Positions 1 to 7,489 of a stretch of DNA of 27,651 nt are shown in pieces. The position numbers and the translations under genes were made by a program. The stretch is from contig JAYOEU010000044.1 of NCBI GenBank assembly GCA_038116915.1, positions 1-27,651 of the forward strand, written 5' to 3'. Each line of letters starts with the position of its first letter. Within the stretch, counting starts at the first letter, position 1. This stretch comes from JADHLJ01 sp038116915. GTDB lineage: Bacteria > Pseudomonadota > Alphaproteobacteria > Thalassobaculales > Thalassobaculaceae. The notes beneath the pieces are model-generated. The model was not told the origin of the DNA and made no database searches. It saw only the letters and a program-made list of their open reading frames with translations.

Positions 1-24
1 CTCTCCCAGCTGAGCTACGGCCCC
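1..24 (-). tRNA. tRNA-Ala, 5' part only
   Basis: Read on the minus strand from position 24 leftward, the sequence starts GGGGCCGTAGCTCAGCTGGG. That is the acceptor 5' strand and D-arm of a bacterial tRNA-Ala. The gene runs off the left edge of the window, so the anticodon is not visible and the isoacceptor cannot be named. A well-formed promoter lies just upstream. The Ala identity rests on the GGGGCC acceptor start and the typical alphaproteobacterial D-arm. Confidence 0.85.
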
Positions 25-37
25 ACCGACGCGGCGG

Positions 38-66
38 AAAATAGGGGGAGCCGGGGCTGGGTTCAA
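38..66 (-). promoter_or_regulatory. sigma-70-type promoter of the tRNA gene
   Basis: On the minus strand a -35 box TTGAAC (66 to 61) is followed by exactly 17 bases and a -10 box TATTTT (43 to 38). Transcription would start near position 31, a few bases before the mature tRNA 5' end at 24, as expected for a short tRNA leader. No experimental start is known. Confidence 0.6.
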
Positions 67-116
67 GGGAAATGTCATGGCCGCGCGTCAAATCCCGCAA
101 TTCGCGGCGCGCCCGC

Positions 117-872
117 CTAGTCCAGCCATTCCATGAAGCGCCCGAGACTGTATCGGCAGGCCCCCTTCTTACCCACCGCCGGGTCAAGACAGGTGCCTTT
201 TCCGTCCGGCTTGCCTTTCTTGAACTGTCCGGTGAAGGTGTGTCCGCTTTTCAGGATCAGGGTTCCGGCCCCCTCGCGCACGTCCTTGACGAAATTGCCC
301 TGATATTTCCAGCCGCCTGATTTCGCGCCGTATTCGCCGCGGCCATGGCGCAACCCCTTCAGATAGGCACCCTCGTACCAATCGCCGTTGCGCCACTCGG
401 AGCGGCCGTGACCGGAGAAGAGATCCTGCTCGAAGCCGCCCCGGTACCGCCATCCCCGGGGCGAGATCACCTCGCCCTGGCCATGCCGCTTGCCGTTCAG
501 CCACACCCCCTCGTAGCGTTCGCCCCCCTTGTACACCCGGATGCCGGCACCGCTCGGCAGACCGTCGGCGAGCTCGCCATCATAGCGGCCGAAATCCGGG
601 CCGGTGATGCTGCCGGTCTCGCTGAGATGGCCCGCGCGCGCGGTGCATTCGCAGGTGAGCTCCCACGCGCCCGCTTCGCCCGGCGAGGCACGCGTCAGCT
701 CCAGCAGACCGGGCCCGTCCGCCTTGCCGCCGGCGCAGTCACCCTGCCATTCGACCTGATAGTCGGCATCCTCGCTCAACCAGATCTCGCAGCCCGCCTC
801 GTCGCCGACCCATCCCGCCACCGCCGGGAGTGCCATCATCGCCAGGGCCCAGACAAAGGCCACCGCCGCCAT
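117..872 (-). CDS. secreted MORN-repeat protein
   Basis: The 251-residue product starts with a Sec-type signal peptide (hydrophobic about residues 3-17, AVAG near 17-20). It then has a cysteine-containing N-terminal region with Cys at about 28, 46, 74 and 76. Six MORN motifs follow at a 23-24 residue period: YDGELADG (97), YEGVWLNG (120), YRGGFEQD (143), YEGAYLKG (166), YQGNFVKD (190) and FTGQFKKG (213). MORN repeats form beta-hairpin scaffolds that bind lipids or proteins; no enzymatic role can be read here. The frame stays open upstream to 1085, but the ATG at 872 is preferred because it begins the signal peptide and avoids overlap with the divergent yggT gene. AGG sits five bases before it. 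The exact function is unknown. Confidence 0.85.
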   Translation of the reverse strand: MAAVAFVWALAMMALPAVAGWVGDEAGCEIWLSEDADYQVEWQGDCAGGKADGPGLLELTRASPGEAGAWELTCECTARAGHLSETGSITGPDFGRYDGELADGLPSGAGIRVYKGGERYEGVWLNGKRHGQGEVISPRGWRYRGGFEQDLFSGHGRSEWRNGDWYEGAYLKGLRHGRGEYGAKSGGWKYQGNFVKDVREGAGTLILKSGHTFTGQFKKGKPDGKGTCLDPAVGKKGACRYSLGRFMEWLD

Positions 873-916
873 TGCCTTGCGGGCGTCGGGCAAAGGCCTT
901 ATGTCAGCCCTGATGC

Positions 917-945
917 TTGCCGCGCGGCCCCGCCGCCGGTAGCAT
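917..945 (+). promoter_or_regulatory. candidate promoter for the yggT operon
   Basis: TTGCCG (917-922), a 17-base spacer and TAGCAT (940-945) lie in the divergent gap between the MORN gene and yggT. Each box matches the sigma-70 consensus at four of six positions. The predicted start is near 952, giving a leader of about 27 bases to the ATG at 979. Confidence 0.35.
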
Positions 946-978
946 TCCGCGACACCGCGCGACGGAGTGACACCGCCG

Positions 979-1269
979 ATGTATGCCATCGCCAACCTGC
1001 TCAACACGGTCATCAGCCTGTATATCTGGTGTCTGTTCATATACGTCATTCTCGGATGGTTGATCCAATTCGGCGTCATCAACACCCAGAACCGAATTGT
1101 CTATCTGGTGATGGATTTCCTGTTCCGGATAACCGAACCGGCGCTGCGGCCGATCCGCAATTTCGTTCCCAATCTCGGCGGTATCGACATTTCCCCGATT
1201 CTGCTGGTTCTGGTGCTGATTTTCATCCGGGATTTCATTGTTGTCGACCTCGCAAGGATGTTCGGCTAG
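979..1269 (+). CDS. YggT family inner-membrane protein
   Basis: This is a 96-residue, strongly hydrophobic protein with two membrane segments, about residues 5-25 and 70-90. Between them is the family's signature stretch with TEPALRPIRNFVPNLGGIDI. YggT proteins are small integral membrane proteins of uncertain function; E. coli YggT has been linked to osmotic/K+ tolerance. A GTG at 967 is also possible. The ATG at 979 is preferred because GGAG (964-967) then sits at a usable distance and the product begins MYAIANLL like its homologues. The gene is the first of a tight rightward run: the DUF167 gene starts three bases after its stop, and folD follows. The yggT-DUF167 (yggU) pairing is widely conserved in proteobacteria. 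Confidence 0.9.
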   Translation: MYAIANLLNTVISLYIWCLFIYVILGWLIQFGVINTQNRIVYLVMDFLFRITEPALRPIRNFVPNLGGIDISPILLVLVLIFIRDFIVVDLARMFG

Positions 1270-1272
1270 GCG

Positions 1273-1599
1273 GTGCCCTTCGAGAAGACCCCTGATGGCG
1301 TGAAGGCACGGCTCCGGCTGACGCCGGGCGCGTCACGGGATCGGATTGGCGACGTCGCGCTGGATGAAAACGGTGTCGCGTGGTTGACAGCCACGGTCAC
1401 GGCGCCGCCTGAGAATGGCCGGGCGAACAAGGCGCTGATCCGCCTCCTGTCAAGGGAATGGCGGATCGCCAAATCATCGCTACGGCTGATCTCGGGCGAG
1501 ACCCGGCGACGGAAAATGCTTTTGGCCGCCGGGGATCCGGACGCCCTATCAAAGAAGCTGGATGCCTGGTCCAAGGACCGGCGCCGCGAAACCAAGTGA
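1273..1599 (+). CDS. DUF167 (YggU) family protein
   Basis: The 108-residue protein matches the small DUF167 fold. Conserved stretches are LRLTPGASRDRIG near residues 15-27 and APPENGRANKALIRLLS near 44-60, followed by a basic patch containing ETRRRKML. The biochemical role is unknown; structures of family members show a compact alpha/beta domain. The start is a GTG at 1273, three bases after the yggT stop, so translational coupling is likely. The stop TGA (1597-1599) overlaps the Shine-Dalgarno region of folD. No alternative start gives a better family match. Confidence 0.9.
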   Translation: MPFEKTPDGVKARLRLTPGASRDRIGDVALDENGVAWLTATVTAPPENGRANKALIRLLSREWRIAKSSLRLISGETRRRKMLLAAGDPDALSKKLDAWSKDRRRETK

Positions 1600-1606
1600 G
1601 GACCCC

Positions 1607-2503
1607 ATGGCGGACGCGAAAATCATCGACGGCAAGGCCTTCGCCGAGGGATTGCGGGGTCGGATCACCACGGCCGTCGCCGAACTCAAGAGGGCGCACG
1701 GCAAGGTGCCCGGTCTCGCCGTGGTGCTGGTCGGCGAGGACCCCGCGAGCCAGGTCTATGTGCGCAACAAGGGCAAGCAGACCGCCGAATGCGGCATGCG
1801 CTCGATCGAGCATAAGCTGCCGATTGAAACCGATCAGGCAACGCTGTTGAAGCTGATCGCAACGCTGAACGCCGATGACGGGGTCGACGGCATCCTCGTG
1901 CAACTGCCGCTACCGGACCATGTGGACCCGCAGGCGGTTCTGGATGCCATCGATCCGGCCAAGGACGTCGACGGGTTTCATGTCATCAACGCGGGCAGGC
2001 TTGCAACCGGCGGCGATGCCCTGGTGCCCTGCACGCCGATGGGCTGCCTGCTGATGCTGAAGGATCTGCTGGGCGATCTTTCCGGCAAGAACGCGGTGGT
2101 GGTCGGCCGCTCCAATATCGTCGGCAAGCCGATGGCTGCCCTGCTGACCCGCGAGAACTGCACGGTGACCATCGCCCATTCCCGCACCCGGGATCTGCCC
2201 GCCGTGTGCCGGGGCGCCGATATTCTGATCGCCGCCGTCGGACGGCCGGAGATGATCAGGGGCGAATGGATCGGCAAGGACGCGGTGGTGATCGATGTCG
2301 GGATCAACCGCATTCCAGCGCCGGAGCGCGGCGAGGGGAAATCCCGACTGGTCGGCGATGTCGCTTTCGAGGAAGCCAGGACCGTTGCCGGCGCGATCAC
2401 GCCGGTGCCCGGCGGGGTCGGCCCGATGACCATCGCGGTATTGCTGCGCAACACGGTGGAGGCGGCCTGCCGCCGCCACGGCTGGGAGATGCCCGCGATC
2501 TAG
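1607..2503 (+). CDS. folD: bifunctional methylenetetrahydrofolate dehydrogenase/cyclohydrolase
   Basis: FolD interconverts 5,10-methylene-, 5,10-methenyl- and 10-formyl-tetrahydrofolate in the cytosol, using NADP, and so feeds purine and formyl-Met-tRNA synthesis. The 298-residue product is full length. It carries the catalytic Tyr51 and Lys55 in SQVYVRNKGK, the substrate-loop motif DGILVQLPLP (near 101-110), DVDGFH, the Rossmann motif VVGRSNIVGKP, and the C-terminal TPVPGGVGPMT. The ATG at 1607 has GTGAGGA at 1596-1602, overlapping the stop of the preceding gene. A longer open frame back to 1562 would only add residues not found in the family. It is the last gene of the yggT / DUF167 / folD operon and ends facing the DUF3253 gene. 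Confidence 0.98.
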   Translation: MADAKIIDGKAFAEGLRGRITTAVAELKRAHGKVPGLAVVLVGEDPASQVYVRNKGKQTAECGMRSIEHKLPIETDQATLLKLIATLNADDGVDGILVQLPLPDHVDPQAVLDAIDPAKDVDGFHVINAGRLATGGDALVPCTPMGCLLMLKDLLGDLSGKNAVVVGRSNIVGKPMAALLTRENCTVTIAHSRTRDLPAVCRGADILIAAVGRPEMIRGEWIGKDAVVIDVGINRIPAPERGEGKSRLVGDVAFEEARTVAGAITPVPGGVGPMTIAVLLRNTVEAACRRHGWEMPAI

Positions 2504-2512
2504 CGCCGGCGG

Positions 2513-2788
2513 TTAACCCGGCAGCGTGTAGCGCAGAACGCCCTTGGCCTCGCGGATATCAACCGGTTTGCCCTTGCGCAATGCCTGAAGTTCGCCGGAA
2601 TCCTGCAGCATCGCGGCCACCCGGCCAACGGTGCGCAGCAACGGACGCCACCGGGCCGTCTCGGTCGGATCACCGCCGGCCCGGCGCGCGACGTCGATCG
2701 GGGTGATCGACTTGCCGGGCCCCGCTTCGGCCAGCATCTGCCGCATGATAGCCTGAAGCGTATCCTGGTCGGTCTTGGCTCTGGTCAT
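2513..2788 (-). CDS. DUF3253 small winged-helix-like protein
   Basis: The 91-residue protein matches the DUF3253 pattern. It has an N-terminal helix, a GPGKSITPIDVARR segment (about 24-37), WRPLL, then a VGRVAAMLQDSGELQALRKG helix and strand, and a closing G-x-LRYTLPG. Members are short proteins thought to adopt a winged-helix fold; no function is established. The gene converges with folD (ten bases between stops) and diverges from nnrU, whose start lies 84 bases away, so both probably use promoters in 2789-2872. The family call is from memory of the domain pattern. Confidence 0.75.
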   Translation of the reverse strand: MTRAKTDQDTLQAIMRQMLAEAGPGKSITPIDVARRAGGDPTETARWRPLLRTVGRVAAMLQDSGELQALRKGKPVDIREAKGVLRYTLPG

Positions 2789-2872
2789 GACGCGACCATA
2801 TGCTTGTAAGAGGCGGTCCCGTCAATGCCGGACGCCGACACCCGGAACACGCAACGTCACGGGAGGAGATCG

Positions 2873-3571
2873 ATGACCGGAACACTGGAATTGTTACTTC
2901 TGGCCGCAACGGCCTTCGTCGGCACGCATTTCCTGCTCGGATGGCACCCGGTGCGTTCCGCCATTGCCGGCCGGGTTGGGGAGAACCCGTTCAAGGGCCT
3001 CTACACCCTCGTCTCCGCCCTCACCTTCGCCTGGATGCTGCTGGCCTATGGCGCCGCCCCGCATGTCGAGATGTGGCCGTCCGCCGCCTGGACCTATTGG
3101 GTTCCGAACCTGGTTCTCCCGGTCTCGGCGATCCTGGTGGTCTGCGGCTACACTGTTCCGAACCCGACCGCCGTCGGTCAGGAGGCGGTTCTTCGGGACG
3201 ACCCGAAGGTAGCGCGGGGGATCATCACGGTGACACGGCATCCGACGCTTTGGGCGATCGGGCTCTGGGCGCTCTCGCACCTCGCCGCCAATGGCGATGC
3301 GGCAAGCATGCTGCTGTTCGGCGGCCTCGCGGTGTTGAGCTTCGGCGGCATGTCGGCGATCGATGCCAAGAAACGCGCGACACTCGGCGCCGCCTGGGGG
3401 CCGTTCGAGCTGACCACCTCGGTGGTGCCGTTCCTCGCCATCGTCCAGGGCCGGACCCGGTTCGACTGGTCCGGGATCGGACCGCTGCGCGTGATCGGCG
3501 GCATCGCGCTCTGGGCCGTCCTGTGGTTTGCTCATCCCTTCGTGATCGGTGTTTCGCCGGCAATACCCTGA
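2873..3571 (+). CDS. NnrU family membrane protein
   Basis: The 232-residue protein has about six hydrophobic segments. It also has conserved NnrU features: THFLLGWHPVR near the N-terminus, the loop with GLYTLVSALTFAWML, and RHPTLWAIGLWALSHL in the middle. NnrU was named for its requirement in nitrite/nitric-oxide reductase expression in Rhodobacter. Its NADH-linked relatives resemble isoprenylcysteine-methyltransferase-like membrane proteins, and the reaction is not settled. The start at 2873 is fixed by an excellent GGAGGAG (2862-2868). No denitrification genes are nearby, so a nitrogen-oxide role should not be assumed here. The next gene, an HDAC-like amidohydrolase, starts 14 bases after the stop and is probably cotranscribed. 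Confidence 0.85.
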   Translation: MTGTLELLLLAATAFVGTHFLLGWHPVRSAIAGRVGENPFKGLYTLVSALTFAWMLLAYGAAPHVEMWPSAAWTYWVPNLVLPVSAILVVCGYTVPNPTAVGQEAVLRDDPKVARGIITVTRHPTLWAIGLWALSHLAANGDAASMLLFGGLAVLSFGGMSAIDAKKRATLGAAWGPFELTTSVVPFLAIVQGRTRFDWSGIGPLRVIGGIALWAVLWFAHPFVIGVSPAIP

Positions 3572-3585
3572 ACGCGGGAGAGTTC

Positions 3586-4632
3586 ATGCGCGTTTTCCAC
3601 ACACCCGGCCATACGAGCCATGCGCCGCAAAACTTCATCGCCCGGGGGCGGGTGGCCCAATGCCCGGAACAGCCCCGGCGCGCGGAAATCCTGCTCGACG
3701 CGGCGGTTCGGAGCGGGCATGAGGTGATCACGGCCAACCGTCACGGCCTCGCGCCGGTGCGTGCCGTCCACGACGCCGGCTATCTGGATTTTCTGGAGAA
3801 CGCCTGGACGCTGTGGAGCGCCTTGCCGAACCCGGGCTCGGAAATCATCCCGAACGTGCATCCCGGCCGCAATATGAGCGCGGCTCCGGCCGCGACGGTG
3901 GCCCTCGCCGGCCATTATCAGGCCGACACCGCCTGCCCGATCGGAGCCGGAACCTGGGACGGCGTTCTCGCGTCCGCCGATGTCGCGGTCAGCGCCGCCG
4001 AGGATGTGATGGATCGCCTCGCCGCCGGTGATGCCGGCGCCCATGCCTATGCCCTGTGCCGGCCGCCCGGACACCACGCCTTCGCGGACCAGGCCGGCGG
4101 GTTCTGTTTTCTCAACAACTCCGCCATCGCCGCTCAGTACTGCCGGAAGCGCGGTGCCGCGCGGGTCGCGATCCTGGACGTGGACGTCCATCACGGCAAC
4201 GGCACCCAGGGGATTTTCTATGACCGGGCCGATGTGCTGACGGTATCCCTGCACGGCGATCCGGCCGCCTACTATCCGTTCTTCGCCGGCTACGCGACCG
4301 AAACCGGGGCCGGCGTTGGTATGGGCTTCAACCGCAATCATCCGCTGCCCTTCGGGACCGACGACGATGGTTATCTGAAAGAACTCGCGGCCGCGCTTGG
4401 TGCCATCCGGGACTTCGCGCCCGAGGCCCTGATCATCGCGCTCGGCCTCGATGCCTCCAAGGATGATCCACTCGCCTTTCTGTCGATCACCACAAACGGG
4501 TTCCGGCGGATCGGCGCCGCCATCGGGGAAGCCGGGTTCCCGACACTGCTGGTCCAGGAGGGCGGCTATATATCGGACAGTCTCGGCGACAATCTCGCGG
4601 CCTTCCTCGCGGGGTTTGAAGCCGTGCGGTAA
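3586..4632 (+). CDS. histone-deacetylase family amidohydrolase (acetylpolyamine-type)
   Basis: The 348-residue protein belongs to the arginase/deacetylase zinc-hydrolase fold. In bacteria such enzymes remove acetyl groups from acetylpolyamines or other small amides. Visible active-site elements are the tandem His163-His164 in RPPGHHAF, the zinc motif LDVDVHHGNGTQ (ligands Asp200 and His202), the second metal Asp289 in LGLDASKDDP, and the transition-state tyrosine Tyr328 in EGGY. The length fits the bacterial acetylpolyamine amidohydrolase branch. ATG at 3586 is preceded by GGGAG at 3576-3580. The open frame extends upstream through nnrU, but that part is a shadow. The actual substrate cannot be told from sequence: acetylspermidine, acetylputrescine or an unrelated amide are all possible. 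Confidence 0.9.
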   Translation: MRVFHTPGHTSHAPQNFIARGRVAQCPEQPRRAEILLDAAVRSGHEVITANRHGLAPVRAVHDAGYLDFLENAWTLWSALPNPGSEIIPNVHPGRNMSAAPAATVALAGHYQADTACPIGAGTWDGVLASADVAVSAAEDVMDRLAAGDAGAHAYALCRPPGHHAFADQAGGFCFLNNSAIAAQYCRKRGAARVAILDVDVHHGNGTQGIFYDRADVLTVSLHGDPAAYYPFFAGYATETGAGVGMGFNRNHPLPFGTDDDGYLKELAAALGAIRDFAPEALIIALGLDASKDDPLAFLSITTNGFRRIGAAIGEAGFPTLLVQEGGYISDSLGDNLAAFLAGFEAVR

Positions 4633-4644
4633 CGCCGAAGCCGT

Positions 4645-5391
4645 TCACCGGGCGGCGAGCAAATGCGTTTCGTTGCCGTCTTCCGGGATCGCGCTGATCG
4701 GAACATTCGCGATCTCTTTGAGCAACTTCCTCAGGAAGGCATCGGCATAGGATTGATAATCCTTGGCGATCTCGACGAAGGCCCCGTTGCCGCCGATGAT
4801 CTTCTGCTCGAAATAGTAGTTCAATGTCGGGTGCTCGTTCAGGATCGTCAGGCCGTTGATCGTGATCCCCCGGCCGATCACCAATTGCCGCGTCGGTTCA
4901 ACCGCGCCACCCTGGTTGTTGCGGCCGTCGCAGGACAGGTCGATCACCTGACGCACCCCGTCATAGCCGTTATTGTCGAACAGCGTCGCCGCGAAGCCGA
5001 GCGCGCCCGAAATCGATGTCGCACCGTTGCGGATCGCCCGCGGAACGGTTTCCAGCAACTCCGCCATCTGGTCGGCGGCGCGGGGCCCGTCAATCACCAC
5101 CCAGGGGATATCGACAATCTGAAAGTCCGCACTGGCCCATTCCATCACCGTAACCGCAATGCTCCGATAGTGACCGCCCTGGATCGCCTTGATCACGCTC
5201 GGATCACGAAACGCATGCGCCATTCCCCGGACCTGGAGATCGAATTCCCTGTCATCGACGCTGGCGGAGGAATCAACCGCCAGAACAAGCTCCAGATCGA
5301 CCGGAATCTGCGCCCGCGCCGGCGCCGGCGACGAGCCGCATGCCAGCACGATCGCGAGACCGATCAGAAATTTCAGAGAAGCCTGCCACAT
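4645..5391 (-). CDS. DUF1194 protein (secreted von Willebrand A-type domain)
   Basis: The 248-residue product begins with a hydrophobic export signal. Cleavage could be at ARA-Q near residue 28, or the VLAC sequence might act as an imperfect lipobox, so lipoprotein status is open. The mature part is a von Willebrand A-like domain. It has the metal-ion-dependent adhesion motif DSSAS in LVLAVDSSASVDD, a matching NGATSISGAL loop and the family hallmark IDLSCDGRNN. DUF1194 proteins are common in alphaproteobacteria and have no assigned role. Longer frames to 5601 would overlap thpR, so ATG at 5391 is chosen, although its Shine-Dalgarno is poor. It lies 67 bases downstream of thpR on the same strand and converges with the HDAC-like gene. 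Confidence 0.85.
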   Translation of the reverse strand: MWQASLKFLIGLAIVLACGSSPAPARAQIPVDLELVLAVDSSASVDDREFDLQVRGMAHAFRDPSVIKAIQGGHYRSIAVTVMEWASADFQIVDIPWVVIDGPRAADQMAELLETVPRAIRNGATSISGALGFAATLFDNNGYDGVRQVIDLSCDGRNNQGGAVEPTRQLVIGRGITINGLTILNEHPTLNYYFEQKIIGGNGAFVEIAKDYQSYADAFLRKLLKEIANVPISAIPEDGNETHLLAAR

Positions 5392-5458
5392 GACGGCAGG
5401 GTGGCACTCCCGAGACCCGGTTTCCAGCCCGGAACGCAACGCCCTGATCACCTTTCGG

Positions 5459-6025
5459 CTATCGAACCGCTTCGGGCTTCGCGAGTGGCAGGCTAAGCGG
5501 GATTTCGAGTTCCGGAAAATAGACCGGCCCACCATGTCCAAGCCTGCTTTCAAACAGGAAAACCGACTCAACGGCAAACGGCGCCAGCCGGATCGCGGCA
5601 TGGGACTGGATAAAGCGGCCTGCCTCGGTAAGCGGCGTCCCGGAAAAGCGGGCCAGGGTCACATGAGGCCTGAACTTGCGGGACTCGGCCGGCAGTCCCG
5701 CGTCGGTGACGGCTTTCTCGACCTTGCGCTGCAGCGCCAGCAAAGCCGGCTCCGGTCTGACACCGACCCAGAGCGCGCGAAGCCGGCCCCGGGTCTCAAA
5801 ATACCCGAGGCCTTCAAGTTCCAAGTCGAAACTCGGCGACCGCAACCGCAGAAGAGCATCGGCAACCTCCTCCGCGGTACCGCCATCCACCTCACCGATG
5901 AAACGCAGGGTCAGGTGGAAATTGTCCGGGTCCACCCAGCGGGCATCGGGAATTCCGGACAGCAGCTCCGCCAAGCGCGCGCGGACCGCGTCGGGCATCG
6001 CGATCGCCACGAAAAGCCGCCTCAT
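5459..6025 (-). CDS. thpR: RNA 2',3'-cyclic phosphodiesterase (LigT/ThpR)
   Basis: The 188-residue protein starts MRRLFVAIAMPD and contains the two catalytic HxTx motifs of the 2H phosphoesterase superfamily: HLTL (37-40) and HVTL (121-124). Family members open 2',3'-cyclic phosphates on RNA ends and can ligate 2'-5' tRNA halves in vitro. The conserved YFETRGRLRALWVGV strand and GPVYFPEL end are also present. The start codon overlaps the tesA stop by four bases (ATGA at 6022-6025), which indicates translational coupling within a leftward tesA-thpR operon. Confidence 0.95.
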   Translation of the reverse strand: MRRLFVAIAMPDAVRARLAELLSGIPDARWVDPDNFHLTLRFIGEVDGGTAEEVADALLRLRSPSFDLELEGLGYFETRGRLRALWVGVRPEPALLALQRKVEKAVTDAGLPAESRKFRPHVTLARFSGTPLTEAGRFIQSHAAIRLAPFAVESVFLFESRLGHGGPVYFPELEIPLSLPLAKPEAVR

Positions 6026-6678
6026 TGCGGAACCCGCTTAAGCAATGCGCGGACCGACGGCAGGATCCGCTCAACCATCACCGCCACTCCCTCGGGCGTA
6101 GGATGGATGCCGTCGCGCTGGTTCAGCTCGGGTTTCCCGGCCACACCGTCGAGAAAGAACGGATAGAAGACCACATCGTGACGCGCTGCGAGGTCCGTGA
6201 ACACGGAGTCGTACTCGCGGCCGTATTCGGGGCCCAGATTCGGCGGCGCCCGCATTCCCGCGAACAGCACGGGGAGCTTCAATCCCGCGAATTTGGCGAG
6301 AATGGCCTCGAGATTATCGCGTGTCACCCGCGGCTCAATCCCGCGCAGCCCGTCATTGGCGCCGAGTTCCAGCAGCACCGCGTCCGGCTTGTCCGCCAAG
6401 GCCCAGTCGAGACGGGCGCGGCCGCCCGCCGACGTGTCGCCCGAGACGCCGGCGTTGATCACGCGTATTTCGAGGCCCTCGGCATGCAACGCCTTTTCGA
6501 GCTGCTCGGTGAAGCCGTCGGATTTAGCCAACCCGTAGCCGGCGGTCAGGCTGTCCCCCAGGGCGAGGATCTTGAGCTCGCGGGCCTGGGCCGGGGTCTG
6601 GAGCCAGAACGGCAGAACCAACAATACGGTCAGTATGAGCCGGCGGTATCCGTTTCCCGGCGCAATTCGTTTGATCAT
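6022..6678 (-). CDS. tesA: SGNH-type arylesterase / acyl-CoA thioesterase I
   Basis: This 218-residue periplasmic esterase has an N-terminal signal (hydrophobic about 14-25, cleavage near AQA-RE). It shows all SGNH blocks: GDSLTAGYG with nucleophile Ser43, the glycine of block II near NAGVSGDTSAGG, GANDG with Asn108, and the Asp189-x-x-His192 pair in RDGIHP. It hydrolyses esters and thioesters of small or fatty acyl substrates in the periplasm. ATG at 6678 is preceded by GGGAGG. It overlaps thpR by four bases. It is divergent from the ybbA-ybbP exporter genes, the same arrangement as in E. coli, which supports the orthology. Confidence 0.93.
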   Translation of the reverse strand: MIKRIAPGNGYRRLILTVLLVLPFWLQTPAQARELKILALGDSLTAGYGLAKSDGFTEQLEKALHAEGLEIRVINAGVSGDTSAGGRARLDWALADKPDAVLLELGANDGLRGIEPRVTRDNLEAILAKFAGLKLPVLFAGMRAPPNLGPEYGREYDSVFTDLAARHDVVFYPFFLDGVAGKPELNQRDGIHPTPEGVAVMVERILPSVRALLKRVPQ

Positions 6679-6700
6679 CGCCTCCCAGACCCCATATAGC
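6671..6700 (+). promoter_or_regulatory. candidate promoter for ybbA-ybbP
   Basis: TTGATC (6671-6676), 18 bases and TATAGC (6695-6700) lie at the tesA 5' end, facing ybbA. The predicted start is near 6707, leaving a 36-base leader to the ATG at 6743. Each box matches the consensus at four of six positions, so this is a modest candidate. Confidence 0.3.
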
Positions 6701-6742
6701 GTTGATGTCCGCCGCCTCTTGCCGTCCGACCAAAGGTTCGCC

Positions 6743-7489
6743 ATGACCCCGACCACCGTGACACCCTCTCAATTCGCGCGCGGCGAGACCCGGCCGATCA
6801 TCGATCTTCGCGATGTCCGTCTAAACCTGAGGAGCGCGGCCGGCGAGGTCAATATCCTGCGTGGCATCAATCTTGAGATAACAGCCGGAGACATGGTCAG
6901 CATCGTTGGTCCGTCCGGGGCCGGCAAGTCGACCTTGATGATGCTGGTCGGTGGCCTCGAAACCGCCAGTTCCGGGCAGGTGAGCGTCGCCGGACGGGAT
7001 CTTTCGGCCATGCGGGAGGACGCGTTGGCGGAGTTTCGCCGCGACCATGTCGGAATCGTCTTCCAGGCGTTCCGCCTGATACCGACGATGTCGGCGATGG
7101 AGAACGTGGCCATTCCCCTCGAACTTGCCGGCGAGGCGGACGCCTTCGAGAAGGCCCGGGAAAGTCTCGGCCTTGTCGGACTGGCCGAGCGGGTGCACCA
7201 CTATCCGGATCAGCTTTCCGGCGGCGAGCAGCAGCGCGTGGCGATCGCCCGCGCCTTCGTCGGCAAGCCGAAAATCCTGCTCGCGGACGAGCCGACCGGA
7301 AATCTCGACCGGGCGACCGGCGACGATATCGTCGAACTGCTCTTCGGCCTCAGAGCCAGGCACGGTACCACCCTGGTCCTGATCACCCATGATGAGGGGC
7401 TGGCGCGGCGCTGCGACCGGATGATCAGGATGGCGGACGGCAGGATCGTCGAGGAACCCGGCGGCGCGGCGGAACGGAAAAGCGCCTGA
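6743..7489 (+). CDS. ybbA: ABC transporter ATP-binding protein, YbbA type
   Basis: The 248-residue ATPase of the MacB/LolD/YbbA group has all nucleotide-binding motifs: Walker A GPSGAGKST (56-64), Q-loop at Gln108, signature LSGGEQQ (158-164), Walker B ILLADE (178-183) and switch His216. The VFQAFRLIPTM and NLDRATG sequences are typical of this exporter-like group. It should energise the adjacent FtsX-type permease in the inner membrane. The ATG at 6743 lies close to the divergent tesA start. The stop overlaps the next start by one base (TGATG at 7487-7491), so the two subunits are coupled. The transported or extracted substrate is not known. Confidence 0.93.
   Translation: MTPTTVTPSQFARGETRPIIDLRDVRLNLRSAAGEVNILRGINLEITAGDMVSIVGPSGAGKSTLMMLVGGLETASSGQVSVAGRDLSAMREDALAEFRRDHVGIVFQAFRLIPTMSAMENVAIPLELAGEADAFEKARESLGLVGLAERVHHYPDQLSGGEQQRVAIARAFVGKPKILLADEPTGNLDRATGDDIVELLFGLRARHGTTLVLITHDEGLARRCDRMIRMADGRIVEEPGGAAERKSA

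Noticed and set aside
2800..3585. N-terminal extension of the HDAC-like protein
   Set aside because: It would overlap all of nnrU in another frame. The ATG at 3586 has a good ribosome-binding site and gives the usual family length.
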